The notes: generated by a model from the letters alone, not told the origin. 64,000 nucleotides of DNA from Multifurca ochricompacta (GCA_022496185.1 WTXG01000008.1:248001-312000), one strand, 5' to 3'. Shown: positions 47,980 through 60,130, counted from the first letter of the stretch. Translations and numbers: made by a program.

Positions 47980-50177
47980 TCAGAAGCGCGTGAAGTGGAT
48001 TCCGGCACCCAAGGCCGTGTTGGGATGATCGCCCATTCTGCTTGTCTCCTCAACTCCCGCAATCTGCTCGGCCTCCTCCTCCGCAAACAGTTTCCTGCCG
48101 CCACCCGAGCGTATGCCAGAAAGATTCTGCTTGTACGGTGCGCTAGTACGATGTGGGCCTGCTGGCGATGGAGAGACATTTATGAAATCGTTTAGATTAA
48201 AAGTGTACGTCCCTGGCGTGGCTGGAGCCGCATTGTGAACTTTAGGCTCAGAAGGCGGTGACAAGGGTTGGGTGCACGGCGAATTTTCAGCATTTCGCTG
48301 AGGAGAGGACGGCGGTGGTAGGAGTTGAGTGGCGGTAGAAGGCTCTATGGGTGTTGGAGGTGTGACTTTCGTTACAGGAGGGACGTCAACGTCGTTTCTG
48401 GAACAAGTTGCGGAATCTGGCTGCGGAGAAAGATCCACGTTACCGGCCAGAGGATCAACTACTAGAGTGGGTTCGCGCGTGAGAGTTCGGGAGGCTAGAG
48501 TCTCCATAGCCGCTGAAGACGAAATTGACGAGTTAGAGTTATCCCTTGTAAGTAACCGATATGCTAGAGTCATATCCGACGAGCCACCAGAAGCGGTCGG
48601 AAAAAGTACGCGTCCTTGAGTTTTTAGATCAGAATTTCCGGACAGCGTTCTAAAGGCCGCCGCGTCCTGGCCATCCCAACTGCGCACAGTGCTCGGGCGA
48701 GCAGGAGATGGGGATTCATGTAAAAAATATAACAGCTTGATAGCCTCCTGGTCAGTGGCAGATGCAGATGCCGATCCTCCATCTGGATGACTTCCAGTCC
48801 TGGAATGCAAGCGACCGTCTGACGCTCGTGGGGGAGTGGCAGGATGTGCTAGCGAGTCAGTGTGAGGGGACTCTTGGGATGATGTCAACGATGCCTTGGC
48901 TGTCGTCCTGCGGGCAGAGCTTTGGGCGAATTGAGATAACGAATGTGAGGACCCCACGTCCGAACCTGCGGACATGCTCGAGCGTGGCGAGATAGCGCCG
49001 AGAGAAGTAATCGAATTTCGAGAGTGACGCAAGAGGTGTGTTAAAGTTGCAGCTGCTTTCATGTCAACGTCCACCTCGTGAGAGCCATCGACATTTGACG
49101 CATTGACGTCATGGCGTTGGTGGCTGGATCTGCCGGCCTTAGATGGGTCTTTCCGCTTAGCGTCTTTACGCGTTCGTGTGTGTGCGCGTGTATGTTCAGC
49201 AACACTCGAGTAAGGTTGGGATCCTGGGGCTTTCTGTGATTGACTTCCCCTAGATCCCTCGGGGTGGGACAAACGTTTCCGGTGTCGAGATACCCCATTT
49301 GTCATCCTAGCAGGAGCCGGAACAGGCGGATCCCCTGGATTATGGATGGTCCGCGCGCGTTTCGCGGGTGGGGGAGCAAGGATAGAGGCATAAAGGCTCT
49401 GGGCTGCGTTGGCACTCCCGTGGTCCCTCTTACCAGGACTACTTTGGTGGCCGCGAGAATTCGAAGAAGGGATTGTGGTTGGGGGAGCCATAGCGCCTTT
49501 GCGGGCGGAGACGCTAGAGGGGTTAGTGACGTTAATCCCCTGGATAACAGGACCATCATTGTAATCGTTCCTAGATGGGGTCCATGTAGAAAGTGCATCA
49601 TCCCTGACATGCGATTCTAGATCGCTGATAGGGAGATGGGCCACATTGTGCGTCGCCTTGTAGGTAGCGTACGAGAGGCGCGCACGCAGTCCACGCGTGA
49701 TCTGCGGAAAGAGAAACCTTCATTTAATATCAAGTTTCAGGTGAAATAAAATGTTAAGTGAGATAAATGGGAAAAAAATCTTATACGACTGTCGCATAGC
49801 AGATATGAAGGTACTCGAAATGGCGCTATCAAGCTTGTTTCACACAGAAAGGTCGGAGGAAGCAGCCCACAGCAGGAAGTCAAGAGACTGCCGGCGAATA
49901 TGAAGGGGCAGGAGTGCTTTCATCGGGAAACACATGTGGTACCACGCGGGTCATCGCAGAGAGCTCGACGCGTACTGTAACCCAAGGAAGCAAGGCGTAA
50001 ACTCACCTTGGAAATTTCAGCACGAGCTAGAAGCCTCTGAATGGCGCGCTGTCTAGCTTCACGCTCTATCGCGTCGATATCACTTGAGGCTATCTTAGCA
50101 ACCACTGAAACGGGATTTGTGTGGAGGAGAGCCATTGGTGGTGATGGTGGGGTTGCGGACAAGATGGGCGTGGTCAT
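47980..50177 (-). CDS. Whi5/Nrm1-like G1/S transcription repressor (probable)
   Basis: Large, mostly disordered protein. Exon 1 from the ATG at 50177 (MTTPILSATPPSPPMALL) includes ASSDIDAIEREARQRAIQRLLARAEISK. An intron (about 50007-49700) joins in phase to ITRGLRARLSYATYKATHNVAHLPISDLE, which resembles the short Whi5/Nrm1 box (GTB motif) that binds SBF/MBF in yeasts. The remaining ~550 residues are Ser/Pro/Thr-rich with many SP/TP sites, as expected for a CDK-regulated repressor. Conserved-looking short segments are AATLTHLLRHSRNSITSLGAIS, EAIKLLYFLHESPSPARPST and TYTFNLNDFINVSPSP. Identification rests on the single short motif, so it is a probable, not firm, call. Confidence 0.6.
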
Positions 50178-51675
50178 GGCCTAAGCTCTGAAAGAGCCCC
50201 AAAGCTATCGACAAGTATAATACGCCGAAGGAAGCGGTTGAGGGGCAAATAGACACGGGGTAGGTTCGAGGGTGCGAACGACGTTGAGGGCGAGGACTGG
50301 CGTGTGGGACGCGGCGGGTCGGGGGAACGAATTGCAGTTATGTAAGACGCGTCGCGCTCTGGTTCGGCCCACGCCGGTCACGCCCGGTTCATCTGCCCGG
50401 ACTCCGACCGAATCTATCTCGTCTCGGTTAAATATTAACTTTTCTATTGTGATTATTATTGTATTGCTGTGATGCCCTCTCTTCACTTCACATTACACAG
50501 AGAGATAGATGAAGGAAATCGGTTGATATAAATTAATCATCACGCTCATTGTCTGTATACTCTGCCGTAACTGATCAACTCGGACCATCTGCTTCGCTGT
50601 CGCGTCATCGCTTCCGCCCCAGGAACTGAATCACGCATTCTCCGGCTCCTTTCAACCCGATGGGAATGATAACGCCGATGGCCGCCATACAATCAGCTGA
50701 CATCCCTGCGGCGCTCCAATAAAGCCGTCCCAGGCTGTGTTCAGCGTCTGCGCTCTCAAGAGCACTTGGCGATGAGGGTTACTAGCCTGCCAGCACATCA
50801 TGGAGTCTAGCAATAGCACTTTGAGACCATCTGATCCGACAAAGGGGCGGTGGAGTCGCCATTCCGCAAGTGTTCCCAGACTGGATCGGCTACAAGATCA
50901 CTAACGCGCTCATCTGACGCGCCTCGCATCAGCGCGTCTTGCGCTTGCTCGGTATGGACAATTCAGATGTCACGCGAGAAGACAGTTTGGCAATTCGCCC
51001 GCGGCGGCGCTGTTGCTATTTGCGTTGTGTATTGAGCGATAAGAGTAACACGCCAGCTGCGCGGCTCACCTTTACCTAGTTCTGATCCTTAGAATTGAGG
51101 CTACCTTCTGTCATTCATCGACTGTGTAGGCCACTTCACACAGCGCAGATTTTCAAGCGCCTAGATTAAGCGCTGACAAGTAGTCGTCATGCTGATTATA
51201 TAGAATTCATTACTAGGCTCAAGCCGTGATCAGGGTATAAACCCTACTTTGTTGGTGCGAGGATAGGCACCAAATGGAAGGACGTCAGTCAGAGCCAATG
51301 CCTTGTGGCACAGGTGTGTCCGGACTGCGTTTTCCTGAGCCGCCCAAAAGACCTGCATGGGTTCTGTCGATGGTAATCCTGGTAGTGGTTCCCGGCAAAA
51401 TCAACTTATCGGCGCGAGCTGTTGCCGTTCATGGCATCAAATGGAGCAATATCCGGAACAAAAATAAGGACATACACTTCCCTCATTGTCTGGGTGCGGA
51501 TGAAACGTGGGTACTTCGAGGAGTTTCGTTGTTGGAGTCACATAGGAGGGCTGAGGCATCACTCCGATCGCAGAAACGTTAGCACTATGATGCGGTAAGA
51601 GAATCACGGTAATGTAATATTGACCAATACAATAAATGCAGAATAGGGTAACAAGACATGCTTATGTGACTGGGA
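50178..51675. other. intergenic, no supported gene
   Basis: About 1.5 kb upstream of the Whi5-like gene and downstream of the RFC gene. A plus-strand open frame at 51274-51582 lacks any recognisable motif and splicing partner. GC-rich stretch at about 50270-50420 followed by AT-rich DNA. Confidence 0.45.
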
Positions 51676-53238
51676 TCAAATAAAGTCATCCAAATCTCCA
51701 AGCTCTATACCCAAGAAGAATTGCTATCGTCCAAATCAATATCCGGTTGTAAAATAAGGGCTGGCGTAAACCAACCTTGTACAAGGACATCACTTTGACC
51801 ACCCAGGCTTCCAAGTGATATATCTTCTTGTTTCCCAGACGCATGCGATTTTCCTGTTGTGCGGAGTCAGGTGAGTGAATCCCCTGAATGGAAAATTCAT
51901 TTACGTAGATAGCTGCCCAGTGCATGATGTCAGCCTTCAGGCTTTCGTCAACTTTCTGTACTACACGATCTGCGACAGTCTGGTTGAAGCATAAGGCGTT
52001 GGTCCGCAAGTTAAAAGAGCCACCCACCTTCAAAATGATTGTGGGTGGTATACAATGGCTTAACAACTCGTATAGCTTTGCCCGTACTTCCATGACACGT
52101 TGTGGTGTTTGTTCCTGGATAATCATGTCGCCGACCTTGTAGCAGTACGTCTCCCAGTCCGGTTTAACAATCGGCGGCGAACTTGACAAGTCGGGTCTAC
52201 ATTCAGACTCCGTAACTCCTGCTTGCTTGAGCAGAGACACATGACAACATACGACTGCATTTTCATAGCTTCAAACACTAATATTGCCTTTCTCATGTTA
52301 CCATTGGCATCTGTGATGATTTCGTCGGCCATGTCTTGGGGCAACAAACCGGCTCCTGCCCGCTTAGCCACATGATTGAGCACCGTCAGCATTTCCTCAT
52401 GACTGGGTGCTGCGACGCGAATAAGTAGGCAGCGGCTCTTGATTGGCGCGATCAGCCGAGAAGTGCTGTTGGCGCAGAGTATGATGCGCAAGTTGGTCAT
52501 GTACTTTTCCATAGTCCGTCGGAGTGCAGCTTGCGCGTCTCGAGAGAGGGAATCGGCTTCGTTGATGACGACCACTATTACCAAAATATGGCACAAGATA
52601 AGGACAACAGAGAGCTTGAGAAGTACCTTTAAACCTGTGCTTAGCACTCACATCAACCTGTTGGGTTTGCGCGATTTCTTTTAAAATTTCTTGTATCACA
52701 ATTCGGTCATAGTTTCCTACTTCACTGAATAGAGAATTGTGAATCAAGTATGACAGGACATCCGTATGCTTGTATGGTGCGGACCTTGGAGTAAGTTCAA
52801 TGTGATAATTACTCTGTACGACGTTGACATCCAGCTTCTTCCGCGATGGTGTTATAAACACTCTTTGATCAATTTTAAGCTTAAAAGAAGTTCGTGCCAT
52901 AAAAAAGATGAAGATGCAGAACGTGCAAGGGGAACTACCCACCTTTTCGACCCCACCACCGAACAGTTCATTCAACGTAGCAGCGATACGCGTTTTCTTT
53001 CCAGCCCCTGATGGCCCGTAGAATAACAAGTGAGGAAAGTCACCAGAGCCAGCCTGTCAAACTCGTGAGCCTTGCAAGCGTTGAAGGTCGTTTGTCACGG
53101 ACCAGGGACTTTAAGCGTTGTGATAGTCTGACATGATAATGGAGTTCATTGAGAGTTCTCGGGCGATACTGCGTAGTATTGCTTTAGATGCCATATCGTA
53201 GAATAAATGCAATTACAGACATCGTCGACCCAGAGCAT
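51676..53238 (-). CDS. RFC5: replication factor C small subunit (yeast Rfc5 / human RFC3)
   Basis: AAA+ subunit of the clamp loader that places PCNA on DNA. The first exon from the ATG at 53238 encodes MLWVDD; exon 2 continues YRPRTLNELHYHVRLSQRLKSL. Next are GSGDFPHLLFYGPSGAGKKTRI, with GAGKKT as the Walker A form specific to this subunit, ATLNELFG, a DVLSYLIHNSLFS-like region, VGNYDRIVIQEILKEIAQTQQ, VVVINEADSLSRDAQAALRRTMEKY (Walker B and sensor region), LRIILCANSTSRLI, PIKSRCLLIRVAAPS (SRC motif), GNMRKAILVFEAMKMQ, then the C-terminal collar ending VMSLYKLGDLDDFI. About seven introns; the joins I checked are in phase. Length is near the usual 350 residues. Confidence 0.93.
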
Positions 53239-55023
53239 AATGGGCAAGCACTGCAGCCAAGTGTGTTGATTGGGAGGGAAAGTGACTAGTGGCTGCGAGT
53301 TGTTGGCGAGCAAGAGCAAGAAAGCGTGTCACGAAACGCGTGACGTAGCGCGTTCCGTCGCGTCACGCGGATGCTGCCCGATCGGCCGGCATCTCACTAT
53401 CTTATCGCCGTCTTGGTAGAAACTACTAGTTTTCGCTATCAAAACATGGGTCGCTGGATTATTGCTTGCACAACCGCCCTATAATACCGAAAAGCATAGA
53501 TTGCACATGAAGATTGTCTTTAAATCTCTGGTCGTTCGCGAAATTGAAGTGACCTCTGCCTCACTTGCTCAGCTCATATTTTACGCGCCCCCCTCATAGT
53601 CACTGCGGTTCTTAATCAGCTGCGTCTTACCTCGCCCCTCCACTTCCCATTAATCTCCCTGCTCAACGGATTGACGCTTATAAACACTTCCTGGAATGTT
53701 AAATTATCCAACTCTGCTTTCTATATCCTACTGAGCCGTAAGCTTTGCGGACCTTCGCAAATATCTAGGTATGCCGACACCTAGCCCGTGTAACTTTAGC
53801 AACCACGATTTCTGGCTTTGTGGCCTGGACGACCTCGCGTACTCCTTGTGGATAGACTCCTCAGCTGTTAGAACTGATATGTATTGATGAAATGCGACGG
53901 CTACAACATGGCTTGATGCAAATATTGGTCCTTGATATTTCTCGAAGTAGGTACAACGCTTAAGCCCGGGCAATGTTTGCGTGACTTTACCAGCCGCCGG
54001 GGCACCTAACGAGCTGGAACACATCGAGCTGATTCTTGGAGTCGCCGTGCATCCGAGTCTATAGCCTTTCTCTAGCCGCGGAATCAACTTGAGTATGACA
54101 TGATTGCATGATCAATTATGCCACACAACTGCTCGCTCCTTAAAATGTCACACGGCACCACCGATTCTTCAACAGACAACGTCGGCCTTGCTGGAGAATC
54201 AATTCAACTCCGGGTCCAGGTAATACCCAGCGTCAAGGAGATGATTTGGGGCTGACTCTGTCAACGAGGAATTTACAGGTGGTACTGATGCTTTGCGTAG
54301 TTCTGGGCACACCATGATGAATTCGAAATACATAATCTATTGAGAGGAGCAACTAGTGAAAATTGTATATGGCTCAATGGTCCTCGGGCGCACGTAAACC
54401 GCACTGATCCGGTGCTCACCTGGCGGCTTTATGTTAATGTGACAATATGACAATATCGGGTGCCGCGCGAGCGAAGGGAGTCGCAGTTGACCACGTGAAT
54501 CTCATGACCAGTAAATTGTCCAAGGCGCAGGCTGCTCTTTGGTTCCATTTATCAAAGAAATTAACAGCGTACAAGCGCGCCCGTGGGTTAACAATGCAGT
54601 GGCAACCAAGGTATGGTTCACATGGTTTCTGCTTGATTGATGAACATCTTAGACCGTGACTGATTTGTTAGCATTGCCCTTCCCGCGGCAGTATGATATT
54701 CAACTATCACAAGGCTAGAGAAGTACTGTCGAACTTAAGACGATGTGACGATTATATGCCCACTCTCGGATATAGATCCTCGAATCTAACTTAGCGAAGA
54801 AATACCTCACAGAGTAAAAGAGACAGGACCAAGAATAAGGAGGAACTTGTATCCCATGGGAGAAACATCACCTGCGAGAGGGCTTGCGATAGTAATTTTA
54901 GCTGTCCCCCGATGCGCAGCCGAATTGGGCTTTGTGGTAAAGAATGATGGTTATCGAAGCGAGCAGTGTTTGCATGAGCAACAGGACTGAGCTTGGTCTT
55001 GAAGGCACCAATCAGGGAAAAAG
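53239..55023. other. intergenic, no supported gene
   Basis: About 1.8 kb. Open frames at 53728-54087 (minus) and 54447-54659 (plus) were examined and show no family motif or splice continuity. No repeat structure noticed. Confidence 0.45.
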
Positions 55024-56035
55024 TCAATACTTATTATAGACGCCAGTGACCCTTTTCGCGTACTCATGGCGGTTCTGTCGAGACCATCGGTCACTTATGT
55101 CATAGACGGATAGCATGACGAGGGGCCCGCACACGTACCTCGGTATCGAAATAACCATGGGATGATTCCTTCCCTTCGCCATGCATCGCAGAATGCAGGA
55201 TCTCGATGCCATCTTTTAGGGCGTCTATCAAATCCACGTCGGGGACTGAGTGAATAGGGCCGCTTGCGGTTGTCCTCCCATCGTCCTTGGCGAATGGTGG
55301 AGCATTTCCAGGCGTCCTTGGACTGTCCATCGTCAGGGCTGAGAGGGATTGCCCTGCGGAGACCGGCGCGGGAAAGGCGTCTGCCCTTGCTTTGGCATTA
55401 GAGTTTGTGTCAAGTCGGATGGGAGAGCTGAAGGGAGGATATTGGAGCGAGGTGGCCTCTAAGGGAGCCGCATACCTGTGCAGGGTTAGTTGGGCTTCAG
55501 TAATACAAGCTAACAGCTTATCGTACTGGAGGAACATAACAAGAAGACCCCAGATGTGGATGGGGAGTAGATCAAGAGATGGAACTTTAAGACCGTGGTT
55601 GGAGATGAGGGCGATGGCACGGTGCCCCTTAAGGCGAGATGTTAGGAAGTCTGAGGAAAGCGGAAATTTTGCAGAAACCTACGATGGTGTCCCTTGATGC
55701 AACTTTCGCAAGGTGATATATGGTCACCAACCAGTTGAATAAGATGATGAATGAGTGTCCAAGATGTCCACGAAGTTCCTCGTATTCACTCCTGAATTTC
55801 CATTGAAGACGATTTGACTAGTAAGGCGTTAAGGAAGTTGCGCGAAGGCCAACTCTTACGCACAAAATACACTTACATCCCAGCGGGATACAGAGGAAGA
55901 CTCGGTAATAATCAGAGAAGCCAGTTCTGGCTGCTGCTGTCGACGCGGAGTAGTGATAGAATTGTGGAGGTCATTGTGAGCTCGCCTCAGAGTCCAATTG
56001 TAATTGCGAGAAACTTTTCTGAGAGGTCCAGCCAT
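55024..56035 (-). CDS. membrane protein of unknown family (paralogue of 3.3-4.0 kb gene)
   Basis: I do not recognise this gene. The ATG at 56035 starts MAGPLRKVSRNYNWTLRRAH. An intron (about 55878-55794) leads to SEYEELRGHLGHSFIILFNW and LVTIYHLAKVAS, where a hydrophobic segment begins. A second intron (about 55685-55654) leads to DFLTSRLKGHRAIALISNHG, then a strongly hydrophobic LLPIHIWGLLVMFLQYDKLL, AQLTLHRYAAPLEATSLQYPP and a Ser/Pro-rich stretch with VDLIDALKDGIEILHSAMHG. The end is uncertain: a possible last exon gives DRWSRQNRHEYAKRVTGVYNKY to a stop at 55024, but the phase of that join does not fit. The EYEEL...TIYHL part aligns with the gene at 3335-4044 (13 of 26 identical). Function unknown; membrane location inferred. 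Confidence 0.55.
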
Positions 56036-56062
56036 AGCAGAAAACTATCTGTAAGAATGGCG

Positions 56063-56112
56063 TAGTTGGTAGTTGGTAGTTGGTAGTTGGTAGTTGGTAG
56101 TTGGTAGTTGTT
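56063..56112 (+). repeat. TAGTTGG tandem repeat
   Basis: About seven head-to-tail TAGTTGG heptamers just upstream of the unknown membrane-protein gene. Confidence 0.95.
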
Positions 56113-56116
56113 GGAC

Positions 56117-56140
56117 GATGATGATGATGATGATGATGAT
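56117..56140 (+). repeat. (GAT)8 microsatellite
   Basis: Eight GAT triplets directly after the TAGTTGG array. Confidence 0.95.
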
Positions 56141-56546
56141 ACGTGAGGTGCCATGTGTCAAATAAATATTAATCGTTATCAGTCGATATTCGATATAATC
56201 AAAATCGTCCAAGGCTCCAACCGATACGGACGGCGTAATGTTTAGCGAACGAATGAGTGAACATCGAATGTTCTACTTTTTTCAATCGTCAATATGTCAG
56301 CGGTGCCTAGACCTCGGATGACCTGTTCCGATCATATTCCGGACGCGGGAACGGACACTGACACTACTCACTTGCTCGACTCCAAGACGACGTCTCGCCT
56401 CGAGGCAGTGAAGCAAATTATAACAGATTGGGAAATTACATGCGCGCCATCCCATTTTGATTCCGAGAGCCCCGCTATCACTTAAACGGCCAGTGGGATG
56501 GAAAAGTTCACCCTCTTTTCCTCCCTGATAGTTGATAGTTGATAGC
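56141..56546. other. upstream region of FPPS-like gene
   Basis: No firm gene. A plus-strand frame from 56294 (MSAVPRPRMTCSDH) runs to 56485 but does not join the downstream exon by a clear intron and has no family match. Confidence 0.4.
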
Positions 56547-57856
56547 ATGGCGACCTCCTCTTCGGCGCATTCTCGTGGCTGGTCCTCCTCTACTGTGTCT
56601 GATGCGGTTGCATTGGACCACTTCGAGGTCCTGTATCCTTACATTCAAGATTTTTTACTCTCCCAGTTCTCGGCACATTCTATGCCAACAGATGCCATCG
56701 AGTATTTTGCGCGCGTTCGTCACTACCTATCGTCTCTCCCACTTACAGGGACAGCGACTAACTTTGAGGGTCAAGTGCCTCGACTACAATGCTTTCAGGG
56801 GTAAATACAGGACTGGCCTCGTTGTTATCATGGCAGCAGAAGGGTTCAAGGGGAGAGAGTTGGATGATCTTGAATACCAAAAGGCTGCAGTCCTTGGATG
56901 GGCAGTTGTATTGGTCGGTCCGACACTCTTACCTCTATCCGCTCTGTATGTAACAAGTTACCCGCAGCTGCATTCGTATTTCTTGGTTTCGGAAAACATA
57001 GTCGATGATGTTAAGAGGAGTCTTGGAAAACTGCCCTGGCATCTCGAAAAAGGCGTGGGACTCAAAGCCATCAATGATGCCCTCCTGCTGGAAGGGGCTG
57101 TCTTTCAGCTAATACGCGAACATTTTCGAAATGAGACGTACTATCTCGACTTGCTCGAGCTTTTGCATGAGACTCGTCATCCAGCTTTCTTTCGCAACCC
57201 AGTTCCGGTGAGTACCACCAAGTCTCTGGCCTATGCACACGGTAGATTCATCCTGTTTTTCATGTTCAATTAGCACAAATATCAGTTCCCCATTGATTAG
57301 TGAGCTTCATGTCCTTCAGGATCGAATCTAGAACACCCACTTATGCCCACCTAGTCAGAGGACTGCTAACATCTATAAGTTTGCGATTTACTCGTATTAC
57401 CTCCCTATGGCTCTCTCCATGATCTTCTGCGGCTTCCCTGTTGAGAAGGTATCCCCCATCGATTCGAATTATTACGACTTCGTGCTCGACATCCTCCTCC
57501 CCCTTGGCGAGTACGTCCAAATACAGTCCGAGTATTTCGAAAGCCGCACAGGTAACCTCCCCAAAACTCGCTCTTGGTGTTATGATGTTGTCCGCACCTC
57601 TGGGTCTCCTGAACTCCTCGCCGCCCTGGAATTATATTTCGGGAAGGACGATGTCACATCTCAGCTGGAGATGAGAAGGATTTTCGACGTAGCAGGAATC
57701 GACAAGCGCTATGAGCAATACTCGGAAGATGCATACACAAGGATCAGTGGCCTGATTGATGCCCTTCCCGAGTTGCGCAGCCCGAGCGGTGATTCAGTAC
57801 TTCGTCGCACCGTATTCCATAGTCTACTCGAGCACATTCACAGCCGCACCGAATGA
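56547..57856 (+). CDS. farnesyl-diphosphate-synthase-like protein lacking both Asp-rich motifs
   Basis: All-helical isoprenyl-synthase fold. From the ATG at 56547: MATSSSAHSRGWSSS, then FEVLYPYIQDFLLSQF and CLDYNAFRGKYRTGLVVI, matching the FPPS nucleus (normally NTPGGKLNRGL). EFKGR-type loop and LEYQKAAVLGWAVVLLHSYFLVS follow. Where active enzymes have DDMMD, this has ENIVD (56992-57006); then GLKAINDALLLEGAVFQLI and YYLDLLELLHE are well kept. After an intron FAIYSYYLPMALSMI, then ILLPLGEYVQIQ, where DDYLD is replaced by SEYFE (57527-57541) and the GKIGTD-type loop is missing. The end is typical (YEQYSEDAYTRISGLIDAL, stop at 57854). The catalytic metal-binding residues are thus gone although the fold and frame are kept. 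It is probably not a prenyl synthase; a regulatory or binding role is inference. Confidence 0.8.
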
Positions 57857-58573
57857 AGGGTTCCAGCACACTCCCACAAGGAACAGTTCACGGAAGCTGT
57901 CGGTTAACATCGTCTCCCTCGATCAAGCTTCGCTGCAAAGTGTCGATCACTGCGAACCAAGAGCATTTGCAAGGGAGCTGATAATCACTATACAATATAG
58001 TACAACATGATTTTAATATATCCACGGTGATTAATCAATGGACCTCGGTACCCGGACCTAAACATACTAAGATTAGACAGCACGCACGGACACTATATTG
58101 CACATCTTTGAGACTCAACTAATGAACAAGGGTAGATGATTGGGGACTGAACTCTTGCCATTCACGACAAGGACTAATGCGAAAACGAACGATGTCTAAA
58201 CTTACACATGTCGCTCATTCTAAGAACATCCACGTGAAGTAACACAGGACATAGAGTCCAAAGGAGTGTGCAAACCCTGAGAACCTGAAGGAGAACACCC
58301 ATGTCAGCAGCAGCCTCGTTTCGAAGCGCGGATTGGTCAGCTTACCCCCATTGAGTATGATTTGCCACGGGTGATGTAGCAATCCCACATCATGGCATGA
58401 TCATGGCAGGAAAAAATATAATACGATTCTCAGCAATACGTGATTGGTGTACGCGCTCGCAAATATGCCCCCTCCCCTCCGCAATTGACTGGCGAGCCAT
58501 CCAAGAAGAATCCATGTGCAAGCAAAAGCCGACAAGATGGAGGAAGTATAAAAGTGAAGAGGATTTCTGTCAG
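57857..58573. other. convergent intergenic region with possible small exon
   Basis: Between the FPPS-like stop and the Rai1/DXO stop. On the minus strand a reading to a stop at 58215 gives FSGFAHSFGLYVLCYFTWMF, a hydrophobic stretch after a plausible acceptor at about 58287, and MWDCYITRGKSYSMG lies upstream beside a GTAAGC donor near 58348. These could be two exons of a very small membrane protein, but the phase does not agree without an extra base, so no gene is called. Confidence 0.3.
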
Positions 58574-60130
58574 TTAGATTTGCCATCCCGTCGGAAGAGA
58601 ACTAGAAGCGGTTGGCGCTGACTGTCGACCTGACTCTGAATCGATACGACTCGTGTTTCCTGGCTCGCCGGAACACTCCTGCATCTCCTTCCAGTACCAT
58701 TGCGGTAAGAAACCGACCCGGTCTTCGCCGGCTTCAACCTCTCGTCTCTCATCTTCACAGAGTAGGGTTAGCTCGACGCCAGTGCATGGTGTAAACTTCA
58801 CACGCCACACGCTTCCAGAGGCATTGCCGCCAAGGATTATAGTGTGTTTAATCCATGTGAGAAAATCTTCACCCCAGGTAAGGCAGATTCGAGCATCCCA
58901 AGCGTTGGGTTTGCCGCGCACCATTCGCGGAATCTCCAACGTCTTGAAGGATTGCATGGTTTTCAGTTGGCCACCCGGTGTGCGGAAACCGACGACAATT
59001 TCCTATAAACTTCCATTGAGTCGAAATTCCGGCAAGAAACTTCGTGGCGTACCGGTACTCCCAAGAGAAATGATTGAAAATAGAACTTGAGAAGTTTTCT
59101 GAATGAACAGAGTTAATTCGTTTGCTAATTTGATTATCGATCCGATGCCCCACTTCTCAAACCGTGCTTCATCCCGATGACCGCTTATATTCATTGAGGT
59201 TTTGAGTTCAACCATCGTATCATTGAGGCTGCCATATCCGCCTGGTTGGTTAACACCATTAGCACAAAGTTTGGAAATTGGGATAATACAACATTACATG
59301 CCTCTTACACAATCCACTTCACCACCGATGATTATACGCACGTCTCCTAGCTTGGTTTTTACAACGTTGCACCATTGTACGTTGGTGTCCACATCACCGC
59401 CCCAGCCTGACGGGGCGTCAGGCTGCGATGCCGTACACCATGACTCAAATGCATAACCATAGTACGTTTGTATGCGCTGACGGGGCGTCATATTATCTCT
59501 GTGCGGTGTGAAAACGGCACCTCAACGCCGGAACGAAGCCCACTTACTTCTCTTCAAGCCGAGCGTCGCTAATGAATTCCTCGAGATATAATGTCCCATT
59601 TTCGACCATGACATTCAGCTCCCATCCATCCCGGTCTTCATAAGGTGCCGTCAAGATTCTCTCGCAGATGGGGGTAGCCTTAGAAACGAATGATGTGTCA
59701 GAGTAACTTGTACCCACTTTGTCATGACTCCACGCCAGCTGATGACACCAATAACGGGGTCACCTGTCCCCCGCCTTCGGATCTCTGATATTGCCCGGAG
59801 CAGCCCATCGAGACGACCTTTTTCTTCGGGCCTATGAACCCAACGTTCATAGGCGTAACCGAGGTCGGCACCGGGTGGAGGCTCAACATAATATCGTATA
59901 GCCGCATCAGAAAATTCGAGCTCGCGGTTTTTGTTATACGAGAACGATATCAAGGGCAGTGGTCGCTGAAAGGGAACTGAACGCGAGGCTGGCTGAGCAG
60001 TGGAAGGATAGGAAAGGCTGACGACCGCATGAAGACGGGGTGTGGGTGGAGCGCCAAGTCGCAAGTGTTTGTGTACCACTCGCTCGTTCCTATCTGCAGT
60101 AGTGCGCTTTCTTGAAGTCGAAGAAGTCAT
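58574..60130 (-). CDS. RAI1: decapping nuclease Rai1/DXO
   Basis: Removes incomplete or non-canonical 5' caps from RNA and, in many fungi, partners the exonuclease Rat1 in the nucleus. The ATG at 60130 gives MTSSTSRKRTTADRNER and a basic N-terminus, then PLPLISFSYNKNRELEFSDAA, IRYYVEPPPGADLGYAYERWV, RPEEKGRLDGLLRAI and VISWRGVMTK. The next exons give MTPRQRIQTYYGYAFESWC, GWGGDVDTNVQWCNVVKTKL, VRIIIGGEVDCV (conserved acidic metal ligand), VELKTSMNI (ExK motif), QSFLLGVP, FRTPGGQLKTMQSFKTLEIPR and ILGGNASGSVWRVKFTPCTG. Conserved active-site elements of the DXO family are present in order. It ends in a Ser-rich tail at 58574. Frame joins appear sound where checked. Confidence 0.92.

Noticed and set aside
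49302..49610. Plus- and minus-strand open frames inside the Whi5-like gene
   Set aside because: They are shadows of the 550-codon minus-strand exon and share no family motif.
51274..51582. Plus-strand 102-codon frame upstream of RFC5 3' end
   Set aside because: No recognisable family and no introns although neighbours are intron-rich.
53728..54087. Minus-strand 119-codon frame
   Set aside because: No motif, no splice continuation, composition like random sequence.
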